A DNA stretch of 6,712 nt from CAMYLR01 sp041577935. GTDB taxonomy: Bacteria; Gemmatimonadota; Gemmatimonadetes; JACCXV01; JAHWKZ01. This document shows, in pieces, positions 1 through 5,325 of the stretch (positions are counted from its first letter, which is position 1; each line of letters begins with the position of its first letter). The notes beneath the pieces were generated by a model that was not told the origin of the DNA, did no database searches, and saw nothing but the letters and a program-made list of their open reading frames with translations. The stretch is taken from contig JBFGIA010000111.1 of NCBI GenBank assembly GCA_041577935.1, positions 1-6,712 on the forward strand, in the 5' to 3' direction. Position numbers and translations under genes: made by a program.

Positions 1-381
1 CGCTGGTTCTCCGCCAACCCGGCGCCTCAGGTCTTGATTCACTATCGACCGTACCGAGGGGTCTTCGGCCACTCGGGAGACGGCTCGCGTAACTGCCGCC
101 GACCGGATCGCACCCGTTACGTCTGCGTCGTCGAGCCAAGTTCGGAGCTTCCCCCCAACCATCCGTTGGTCGATGCGCGTGTTTTCCAAACGCTGGCGCA
201 ACTTTTCCCGGCCGGTCGTCTCCTCAAGGTCGACTTCATGGCGGAGGGCCAACAGCGCCGCCACGCGATAGAAGGCACCGCTATCCACGTACGACCACTC
301 CAACGCAGAGGCAACGCCTTGGGCGGTCGAGGACTTGCCCGTACCAGCCGGCCCGTCGATAGCGATGATCGGTGATTTCAA
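1..381 (-). CDS. cmk: Cytidylate kinase Cmk, N-terminal part (3' end outside window)
   Basis: Cmk phosphorylates CMP and dCMP to the diphosphates with ATP. The minus-strand frame from 381 to the left edge is open for 127 codons with no stop. It begins KSPIIAIDGPAGTGKSST, the P-loop GPAGTGKSS at residues 10-18, followed by YVDSGAFYRVAALLAL (31-46; family form YLDTGAMYR) and DVTGAIRSAAVTRAVSRVA (87-105), a central Cmk signature. The likely start is TTG at 381: an in-frame TAA lies eight codons upstream, no ATG or GTG lies between, and the first ATG comes 73 codons downstream, past the P-loop. It starts 21 bases after the DksA-like stop with no strong Shine-Dalgarno. The family is about 220-230 residues, so roughly 100 residues, including the lid and C-terminal CMP contacts, are missing from view. 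No break is visible. Confidence 0.92.
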   Translation of the reverse strand, partial: MKSPIIAIDGPAGTGKSSTAQGVASALEWSYVDSGAFYRVAALLALRHEVDLEETTGREKLRQRLENTRIDQRMVGGKLRTWLDDADVTGAIRSAAVTRAVSRVAEDPSVRSIVNQDLRRRVGGEPA

Positions 382-402
382 ACGCTTGCCAGGTCCGGGG
401 AA

Positions 403-972
403 TTAGCCGGAATGTTTGATGCAACGAAAGGCGGTGGGGATCTCCTCGAGCCGGGCGCGTAGAATCGGTCGCCCGCACACCTGACACTTTCCATACTGCC
501 GTGAGTTAATGAGTGTCAGCGCGGTCTGGATTCGACGCAGTTCCTCCTGCTCGCGTTGCTCCAGCCGAATCAAGATATCGCGGTCTTTTTCCTCCTGCGC
601 CCACTCCTCCAACTCCCGCGGACGCTCCTGAATGCCCCGTAACTCGTCGCGGAGATCGTGCAGACGCCGCTCGATACGGCCTCGCTTCTCGAGCAGCTTC
701 TCACGAAAGTGATCAAAAAACGTTTGGCTTCGGTAGGCTCGCGGCCCTTTTCTCTTGGTCTTCTTTTTTTTCTTGGTCGCCTTTTTCTTGCGGGCGGTTT
801 TCTTTTTCTTGGTTGCCTTTTTCTTGCGGGCGGTTTTCTTTTTCTTGGTCGCTTTTTTCTTGCGGGCGGTTTTCTTTTTCTTGGTCGCCTTCAACTTGCG
901 GGTGGCCTTCCCCTTTCGCGTGGCCTTCTTCTTCCCCGTGGTCTTACGTCCTGTTTTCTTCTTAGCAGGCAT
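403..972 (-). CDS. TraR/DksA-family zinc-finger protein with lysine-rich repeat N-terminal tail
   Basis: The 189-residue protein has two unlike halves. Residues 1-77 are almost only Lys, Arg, Thr and Ala, with a 12-residue unit (KATKKKKTARKK) repeated in tandem, similar in composition to histone H1-like bacterial tails and expected to bind nucleic acid. Residues ~84-155 are charged and probably helical coiled coil (FREKLLEKRGRIERRL, LEQREQEELRRIQTALTLI), followed by the TraR/DksA zinc finger YGKCQVCGRPILRARLEEIP and a short end, FRCIKHSG. Spacing is C-X2-C-X17-C-X2-H: Cys163, Cys166, Cys184 and His187, where the family normally has a fourth cysteine. DksA proteins enter the RNA polymerase secondary channel and tune initiation with ppGpp; the DxxDxA tip motif of E. 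coli DksA is not evident, so a DksA-like effect here is unproven. The ATG at 972 has a good Shine-Dalgarno. The gene ends 21 bases before cmk. Confidence 0.85.
   Translation of the reverse strand: MPAKKKTGRKTTGKKKATRKGKATRKLKATKKKKTARKKKATKKKKTARKKKATKKKKTARKKKATKKKKKTKRKGPRAYRSQTFFDHFREKLLEKRGRIERRLHDLRDELRGIQERPRELEEWAQEEKDRDILIRLEQREQEELRRIQTALTLINSRQYGKCQVCGRPILRARLEEIPTAFRCIKHSG
787..894 (-). repeat. Tandem 36-bp coding repeat, three full copies plus degenerate flanks
   Basis: Copies start at 787, 823 and 859, each with CTTGCGGGCGG on the plus strand. The first two differ at two of 36 positions; the third differs from either at four. A further partial copy starts at 895 and matches for eight bases, and a T-rich partial copy precedes 787. 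The unit is a multiple of three and encodes 12 residues, so gain or loss of copies would keep the DksA-like frame. The coding strand is nearly all purine in long stretches. Confidence 0.9.
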
Positions 973-977
973 TCATT

Positions 978-982
978 TCCCC
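978..982 (-). promoter_or_regulatory. Shine-Dalgarno GGGGA for the DksA-like gene
   Basis: The minus strand reads GGGGAAATGAATG. GGGGA is five bases from the ATG at 972 and is the clearest ribosome-binding site in the window. It supports independent translation of this gene, unlike its coupled upstream neighbours. A second, out-of-frame ATG at 976-974 lies between it and the start, leaving only one base after GGGGA, too close to be used well. Confidence 0.5.
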
Positions 983-1010
983 GTTTATCGACGGCTCTGG
1001 GCGGCCGCCT

Positions 1011-1039
1011 AGTGTAGTCGTGCCCAAAGGCTTGGGCAA
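1011..1039 (-). promoter_or_regulatory. Possible sigma70-like promoter for the DksA-like gene and cmk
   Basis: On the minus strand TTGCCC (1039-1034) and TACACT (1016-1011) are separated by exactly 17 bases, each matching four of six bases of the sigma70 consensus. It lies in the only sizeable spacer of the window (973-1051) and would give a leader of about 30 bases. Such matches occur by chance, and FCB-group sigma factors often use a different -10/-33 pattern, so this is a weak candidate. Confidence 0.25.
1021..1038 (-). other. Perfect 7-bp hairpin between lytR_C and the DksA-like gene
   Basis: TGCCCAA (1021-1027) pairs perfectly with TTGGGCA (1032-1038) around a four-base loop. It begins 13 bases after the lytR_C stop. 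On neither strand is it followed by a run of T, so it is not a classical Rho-independent terminator. It could protect a 3' end, weaken read-through, or be chance. It overlaps the candidate promoter above, so at most one reading may be right. Confidence 0.4.
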
Positions 1040-1051
1040 CAGACGTCGAGC

Positions 1052-1579
1052 CTATCCGCCGCCGGTGAGTCGATCGAGCCACCCACGCCAGCGCGATCCG
1101 CGGCGGGAGGCCTCGTTTCTTGCCCGTACTAATATTGATTCGAGATCGTGGCCGATCACGATCGTCACATCGAGGAAAAGAGTCGAATCAGGACTTGATT
1201 CAATCGGTACGCCGGGAAGCAACGTCGCTACTTCCCGCGCCGCGGCCGAAGTTCCTACGCGATCGATAATGTGAGTGCGTTCATAGTCGAATCGGTCGGC
1301 GTTACCGTAGTCGACCACATCGAACCCTTCGTCGCGCAAGAAGGTCGTCACTTTTCCAGCCGCGCCCGACGCGCCCGAGCCGTTGCGCACTTCGACACGG
1401 ATTCGGGACCGATCCATCGCTGGTACCGACTCACTGCTGTTCTGGTCGAGCCCTGAGGCCCCATGTGGGCCGGACGCGGCGTGTCGGGCGATCGTCGACA
1501 GCAGAAACGTGCCCACCAGGGCCGCAAAGACCGCTATCGCGCCGACCTCGAGAACCCCTCTTCGAGATAGTCTCAACAC
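1052..1579 (-). CDS. Membrane-anchored LytR_C domain protein
   Basis: Starting at GTG 1579, two bases after the yqeK stop, gives 175 residues; a TTG follows immediately and could serve instead, and no ATG is available near it. The open frame upstream to 1942 is a shadow of yqeK. The layout is a basic N-terminus (RLSRR), one transmembrane helix at about residues 8-30 (VGAIAVFAALVGTFLLSTI), a polar linker, and a LytR_C domain at about 59-147: IRVEVRNGSGASGAAGKV, FLRDEGFDVVDYGNAD, THIIDRVG and LDVTIVIGHDL. The topology suggests the domain lies outside the inner membrane. The LytR_C domain is found after the LytR-CpsA-Psr catalytic domain in cell-wall ligases; that catalytic domain is missing here, so this is a stand-alone domain protein of unknown role, perhaps envelope-related. 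The C-terminal tail is rich in arginine. The neighbouring yqeK fits a commonly seen pairing. Confidence 0.78.
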   Translation of the reverse strand: MLRLSRRGVLEVGAIAVFAALVGTFLLSTIARHAASGPHGASGLDQNSSESVPAMDRSRIRVEVRNGSGASGAAGKVTTFLRDEGFDVVDYGNADRFDYERTHIIDRVGTSAAAREVATLLPGVPIESSPDSTLFLDVTIVIGHDLESILVRARNEASRRGSRWRGWLDRLTGGG

Positions 1580-1581
1580 TG

Positions 1582-2205
1582 CTAAGCCCCGAAGCGAGCG
1601 GCAAGCGCAGCCAGACTCAACGGGTGAACCGCCCCGCCGCGCTGGACCGTGAATTGCACTCGGTGGTTGAGCACTCGAGCCGCCGCGCGGTTGAGCCCCG
1701 CCGAGCCTTGTCCCGCGAGGACAATCAGAGAAGCGGTATCGATCATCTCCGAGTGGTCGCGCAGTGGTTCGCAGAAGTCCGCTACGTAGAGTAGCCAGCC
1801 AACCGTTCCCCAGTCGGGATGGCCGGTCGGGTGGTGTCGTACAGCGCTCAAAACTTCCTCGTCCTGTTCCGCCCACTCTGTAGCCGCCCATGCCGCCGCT
1901 GCGTGCGCGTGCAGCAGTTTGGGCGCTTGGGTCACAGCCCAACTATCCGGTTCTTGGTCGGCCGCGGCGATCCAGCGCAGCCAATCGTCCACCGAGTCGG
2001 CTTTTAGCGCGTCGTGGTACCAAGCCGCACGGACCGTCGCTTCGACTACGGTTTTTGGCCAGTCGCCCTCGGCGCCGATTTCTTCGACCGTATCGGCCAC
2101 GGAACGCACATGTTGCCAACGATCGGTGGCGCCACGGTCGGCCAGCCGGGCAGCGACGACCTCCGGCAGTGAGGCGTGAGGGTTACTCTGTGCCCTGCTG
2201 GACAT
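1582..2205 (-). CDS. yqeK: YqeK-like HD-domain phosphohydrolase (probable symmetrical Ap4A hydrolase family)
   Basis: The protein has the HD metal-dependent phosphohydrolase pattern as arranged in YqeK: His32 (RWQHVRSVAD), His64-Asp65 followed by Lys68 (AAWYHDALK), His99 (KLLHAHAAAA), His124-His125 (VRHHPTGH) and Asp143 in LLYVADFCEPLRD, which resembles the YIADxIEPxRD signature of YqeK. Characterised YqeK enzymes split diadenosine tetraphosphate into two ADP. The ATG at 2205 gives 207 residues and a 23-base overlap with the upstream uridylyltransferase. An in-frame ATG at 2226 would add seven residues; neither has a clear Shine-Dalgarno, so the start is uncertain. The open frame reaches 2484 but that part is a shadow. 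YqeK commonly sits with nadD, a LytR-family gene and rsfS; only the LytR_C neighbour is present here. Identity at family level is good; substrate is inferred. Confidence 0.82.
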   Translation of the reverse strand: MSSRAQSNPHASLPEVVAARLADRGATDRWQHVRSVADTVEEIGAEGDWPKTVVEATVRAAWYHDALKADSVDDWLRWIAAADQEPDSWAVTQAPKLLHAHAAAAWAATEWAEQDEEVLSAVRHHPTGHPDWGTVGWLLYVADFCEPLRDHSEMIDTASLIVLAGQGSAGLNRAAARVLNHRVQFTVQRGGAVHPLSLAALAARFGA

Positions 2206-3208
2206 ACGGACCGATGACCGATTCATCCGGGATGTTCGTGCGGACGATGTAGTTCCATCCGCTGAGCTCGACCCGGTCTCCAATGGTGGCGTCGACCAAG
2301 CGCGAGAAGGGCCCGATAACTGACTTGGATCCGATGACAGATTGCCCCTCGATGATGACACCGGGGTGGATGACTGTATCCTGGCCGATGCGAGCGTCAG
2401 CATCAATGAGTGAGGTCTCTGGAGCGAGAAAAGTGACCCCAGAACGCATGAGTTGTTCACGGATCCGGCAGCGCAGCACCCCATCCGCTATCGCAAGCTG
2501 CACTCGATCGTTGATACCCAGTATTTCGTGCCCGTCCTGCGTTTCATATAGACGTCCCGGCGTACCGGCGGCGGACAATAGCTCCATGATGTCGGTCAGG
2601 TACCGTTCGCCTTGGGTGTTGGTTGTTCCCAGCTTCGCAAGCAGAGGCTGCACGCTCGGCCAATGAAAACAATACACGCCGGCGTTGATTTGACGAATGC
2701 CCAGTGTCTCGGCACCGGCATCAACCTCCTCGACGATCGCCACGACTCGTTGATCGCCGTCGGTGACGACGCGACCATACCCGCTCGCATCCTCGAGTGT
2801 CGCCACGAGTATGGTGGCCGGAGCATCCGTGTGGCGATGGTCATCGACCAGTGCCCGCAGCAACTCCCCAGTCAACAGCGGGGTGTCCCCGCAACAAACC
2901 AGTACGTCACCGTCAAAGCCGTCGAGGCTTGGACTTGCGCATTCGAGCGCATGCCCGGTTCCTAGTGGCTCCTCCTGTATGATCGAATCGACGTTCTCGC
3001 GATCGGCTAAGACTTCGCGAACGCGACCGCTCTGATAGCCGACCACACAGACCGTTTTTGTCGCGCCTGCCCGCTCCACAGCGTCGACGATATGCACGAT
3101 CATGGGACGCCCCGCCAACGGATGGAGGACCTTGACCAGTTCCGACTTCATCCTGGTCCCTCTGCCTGCCGCCAGGATGACTGCCGCTAGTGATCCGTCA
3201 CTCGACAT
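2183..3208 (-). CDS. glmU: GlmU-like sugar-1-phosphate uridylyltransferase, short form lacking the acetyltransferase active site
   Basis: The N-terminal ~235 residues are a GlmU-type nucleotidyltransferase, expected to make UDP-GlcNAc from GlcNAc-1-phosphate and UTP for peptidoglycan and envelope glycans. Motifs: AAVILAAGRGTRMKS (8-22), the lysine in VKVLHPLAGRP (Lys26), QEEPLGTGHAL (78-88), CGDTPLL with metal ligand Asp108, GYGRVV, INAGVY, NTQGERYLTDIMELL and GINDR (Asn233). Residues ~257-341 are hexapeptide-repeat beta-helix (SVIGSKSVIGPFS and neighbours). Full GlmU has about 450-460 residues; this one stops at 341, near the IGPFAxLRPGT point, before the acetyl-CoA site and its catalytic histidine. 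A frameshift is unlikely: the stop is followed at once by the yqeK coding frame, which overlaps it by 23 bases, leaving no room for a lost tail. The usual PKVLH is VKVLH here. It could prefer another sugar; the uridylyltransferase fold is sure, the substrate less so. Confidence 0.85.
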   Translation of the reverse strand: MSSDGSLAAVILAAGRGTRMKSELVKVLHPLAGRPMIVHIVDAVERAGATKTVCVVGYQSGRVREVLADRENVDSIIQEEPLGTGHALECASPSLDGFDGDVLVCCGDTPLLTGELLRALVDDHRHTDAPATILVATLEDASGYGRVVTDGDQRVVAIVEEVDAGAETLGIRQINAGVYCFHWPSVQPLLAKLGTTNTQGERYLTDIMELLSAAGTPGRLYETQDGHEILGINDRVQLAIADGVLRCRIREQLMRSGVTFLAPETSLIDADARIGQDTVIHPGVIIEGQSVIGSKSVIGPFSRLVDATIGDRVELSGWNYIVRTNIPDESVIGPYVQQGTE

Positions 3209-4058
3209 CGGGCGTCAACCAGGCATTGTCGATCAAGCGGGTGGAGCCGATCCTGGCGGCAACGGCAGCCAGCGCTCCGGGCACGACGAACTCCAGCGGC
3301 TGAAATGAGTGCCCATCCACCACCGCCGCGTACTCGACTCGTATCCTCTCGTCGGACGAGAGCACGCTATGCATCGCGGCCTCCAGTTGGTCCACGTCTC
3401 GCTCGCCCGTTGTGACCAACTCTTGCGCGTCGCTAAGCGCAGCGTACAATCGAGTCGCAGACTCACGTTCCGGCGGGCTAAGAAAGACGTTGCGGCTCGA
3501 GCATGCTAGGCCATCCTCCTCTCTGACCGTAGGCGCAACAACGATCGCAACGGGGACCGCCAAATCCGACACCATTGTCCGGACCGCCGCCGCTTGTTGC
3601 GCGTCCTTCTGGCCAAACACTGCGACATCTGGCTGAACGATCTGGAACAGTTTCATCACCACGGTCAGGACACCATCGAAATGCCCGGGTCGAGCGGCGC
3701 CTTCAAGTCCGTCAGTCACACCACGCATCGTGACGCGGGTGACCGGTGTCTGTGCGTACATCTCGACCTCCTCAGGCGCGAACACGAGGTCTACTCCGCG
3801 ATCGGCGCAGAGTTCGAGGTCGCGATCGAGATCCCTGGGGTATGTTTCGAAATCGTCGGTGGGGCCGAACTGCAGCGGGTTGACGAACACCGACACAACG
3901 ATGCAATCGGCCGACTCTCTTGCGCAGTCGATCAGCGATAGGTGCCCACGGTGGAGGTGCCCCATGGTGGGGACAAATCCGATGTGCTTCCCGGCCGCGC
4001 GCTCCGATTCAAGGGCGCGACGACACGCCGAGATCGAATTGACACGCAACGAGGTCAC
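3198..4058 (-). CDS. panC: Pantothenate synthetase (pantoate-beta-alanine ligase) PanC
   Basis: PanC condenses pantoate with beta-alanine, using ATP through a pantoyl-adenylate intermediate. The start is GTG at 4058, with the panB stop in the same four bases (GTGA); the product is 286 residues, normal for the family. The nucleotidyltransferase HIGH-type motif is PTMGHLHRGH (30-39, His36 and His39), followed by VFVNPLQFGPTDDFETYPRD (57-76), RPGHFDGV (123-130), FGQKDAQQ (148-155) and the KMSKS-like region PTVREEDGLACSSRN (176-190). FGQKDAQQ differs from the common GEKDxQQ form by Gln for Glu, a mild change; the catalytic lysine and glutamine remain. No Shine-Dalgarno is close to the GTG, so it is probably coupled to panB. 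Ketopantoate reductase (panE) and aspartate decarboxylase (panD) are not in the window. The 3' end overlaps the next gene by 11 bases. Confidence 0.95.
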   Translation of the reverse strand: MTSLRVNSISACRRALESERAAGKHIGFVPTMGHLHRGHLSLIDCARESADCIVVSVFVNPLQFGPTDDFETYPRDLDRDLELCADRGVDLVFAPEEVEMYAQTPVTRVTMRGVTDGLEGAARPGHFDGVLTVVMKLFQIVQPDVAVFGQKDAQQAAAVRTMVSDLAVPVAIVVAPTVREEDGLACSSRNVFLSPPERESATRLYAALSDAQELVTTGERDVDQLEAAMHSVLSSDERIRVEYAAVVDGHSFQPLEFVVPGALAAVAARIGSTRLIDNAWLTPDVE

Positions 4059-4852
4059 TCGAACGATTCTGCTTCTCCCGGGAATCGTCCTGCTCGGACA
4101 TCGGTCACGAAATTATCGAGAGCGCCTGCAACGACTTGGTCCAAGTCGGCATAACGGCGGACGAATTTCGGCTTGAAGTCGGGCGTCATTCCCAGAAGGT
4201 CATGCGTAACCAAGATCTGACCGTCGGTTTTTGGACCCGCCCCTATGCCGAGCGTAATCGCCGGGATCTCGGCGGTCACTCGGGCACCCAAATCGCGCGG
4301 GATCTTCTCCAGCACGATCGCGAAGCAACCGGCTTCGGAAAGTGCCATCGCGTCGGCCACTAACTCGTCCCCCGATGCCTCATCGGCAGCCCGCAAGCCG
4401 TAACCGCCGAACGTATGAATCGATTGCGGCGTAAGACCCAGGTGGCCCATAACGGGAATGCCGATGTCCGTCAGGCGGCGAATCGTTTCGGCCAATCGAG
4501 CACCACCTTCGAGCTTGACCCCTTGGGCGCCCGTCTCTTTCATCACTCGACCTGCGTTGCGAAGCGTGTCCTCCGGCGAGATCTGAAACGAGAGGAATGG
4601 CATATCGACGACCAGAAAAACATCCGGAGCGCCGCGTCGGGCGGCCTGAGCGTGATAGATCATCTCGTCGAGGGTTGCTGGGAGCGTCGAGTCATGACCA
4701 CCAAAAACTTGGGCCACGCTGTCCCCAACCAAAATCCCGTCGACCTGTGCTTGAGCCACGTAGCGAGCAAGCATCCAATCGTAGGCGGTGAGGAAGACGA
4801 TCCTTTCGCCGTCAGCCTTCATGCGGCTGAACGTGTTTACGTTCACGCCCAT
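4055..4852 (-). CDS. panB: Ketopantoate hydroxymethyltransferase PanB
   Basis: PanB adds a hydroxymethyl group from 5,10-methylene-tetrahydrofolate to 2-oxoisovalerate, making ketopantoate, the first committed step of pantothenate and coenzyme A synthesis. The ATG at 4852 gives 265 residues, almost the same as E. coli PanB (264), and starts with MGVNVNTFSRMK; the 24 upstream codons to 4924 only shadow folK. Metal and active-site residues are all present: Asp44 in VGDS, Asp83 in VVDMPF, Glu115 in VKLEGG, and the proposed base Glu182 in VLEKIP. Further signatures are STLPATLDEMIYH, GHLGLTPQSIHTFGGYG and GIGAGPKTDGQILVTHD; the last has KTDGQ where many homologues have a cysteine before DGQ. It overlaps folK by ten bases, and its TGA overlaps the panC GTG start. 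Placement after folB and folK puts a folate-dependent enzyme beside makers of its cofactor. Confidence 0.95.
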   Translation of the reverse strand: MGVNVNTFSRMKADGERIVFLTAYDWMLARYVAQAQVDGILVGDSVAQVFGGHDSTLPATLDEMIYHAQAARRGAPDVFLVVDMPFLSFQISPEDTLRNAGRVMKETGAQGVKLEGGARLAETIRRLTDIGIPVMGHLGLTPQSIHTFGGYGLRAADEASGDELVADAMALSEAGCFAIVLEKIPRDLGARVTAEIPAITLGIGAGPKTDGQILVTHDLLGMTPDFKPKFVRRYADLDQVVAGALDNFVTDVRAGRFPGEAESFE

Positions 4853-5325
4853 TGTCGTTCCGTTTCGACGTGGGAACGTGGCAGCTCTGGCAATTGAGCT
4901 GCCGACACACCAACCTGCCGGCATAGCTCGATCAGAAAGGTGCGCTCGGCGAGCCTCGGGTGAGGAATCGTCAATCCGGGTTCATCGATTCGGGTGTCAC
5001 CGTACACGAGAATGTCGATATCGATGATTCGCGGCCCCCCGCGTGGAACAGATTCTCGGTCGCGTCCCATCTGCTGCTCGATCTTCAGACACGTTTCGAG
5101 CAACTGGCGCGGTTCCAGCGCGGTGTCCAGGCCGATGACCTGATTCAGAAAATCTGGTTGCTCGAGATAGTCAACCGGAGCGGTTTCGACGACAGCGGAA
5201 CACGAAATCATGCGAATACCGTCGACGGCCAGCAATGACGCTCGCGCCACGCCGAGGTTCTTCGCCCGGTCGCCCAGGTTGGCACCCAGACTCAGGTAGG
5301 CTCTCGAATGATGAGTCGGCGTCAT
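4843..5325 (-). CDS. folK: HPPK, 6-hydroxymethyl-dihydropterin pyrophosphokinase FolK
   Basis: FolK transfers pyrophosphate from ATP to 6-hydroxymethyl-7,8-dihydropterin, the FolB product, giving the substrate of dihydropteroate synthase (folP, not in this window). The ATG at 5325 overlaps the folB stop as ATGA and gives 160 residues, the normal monofunctional length. A GAGG lies about ten bases upstream of the start. Motifs in order: AYLSLGANLGDR (residues 9-20), VVETAPVDY (45-53), QPDFLNQVI (56-64), GPRIIDIDIL (97-106) containing the two magnesium-binding aspartates Asp102 and Asp104, and PHPRLAERTFLI (121-132). No key residue is missing. Its 3' end overlaps the panB start by ten bases. There is no fused FolB or FolP domain, although such fusions occur in other organisms. 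Confidence 0.95.
   Translation of the reverse strand: MTPTHHSRAYLSLGANLGDRAKNLGVARASLLAVDGIRMISCSAVVETAPVDYLEQPDFLNQVIGLDTALEPRQLLETCLKIEQQMGRDRESVPRGGPRIIDIDILVYGDTRIDEPGLTIPHPRLAERTFLIELCRQVGVSAAQLPELPRSHVETERQWA

Noticed and set aside
34..375. Plus-strand open frame of 113 codons opposite the left-edge gene
   Set aside because: The minus strand encodes a clear Cmk here with a P-loop; the plus frame has no recognisable motif and is a GC-rich shadow.
787..894. Regularly spaced 36-bp repeats that could suggest a CRISPR array
   Set aside because: The copies are directly adjacent with no unique spacers, and they encode an in-frame protein repeat; there are no cas genes.
513..1017. Plus-strand frames rich in Phe, Leu and Val that look like a membrane protein
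   Set aside because: They are the complement of the lysine-rich repeat; AAG/AAA codons read backwards give hydrophobic residues. The minus frame has a zinc finger and a Shine-Dalgarno.
1021..1038. Rho-independent terminator
   Set aside because: The stem is short and no T-run follows on either strand, so it is listed only as a hairpin.
1580..1942. N-terminal extension of the LytR_C protein
   Set aside because: It starts at a TTG inside yqeK and is low-complexity Arg/Gly-rich shadow; the transmembrane helix follows directly after the GTG at 1579.
2206..2484. N-terminal extension of the YqeK-like protein
   Set aside because: The added residues are Ser/Arg-rich without HD-family similarity and lie wholly over the uridylyltransferase beta-helix coding region.
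4415..4897. Plus-strand open frame of 160 codons
   Set aside because: It lies antisense to panB and the end of folK, both full of conserved motifs; the translation looks like no family I know.
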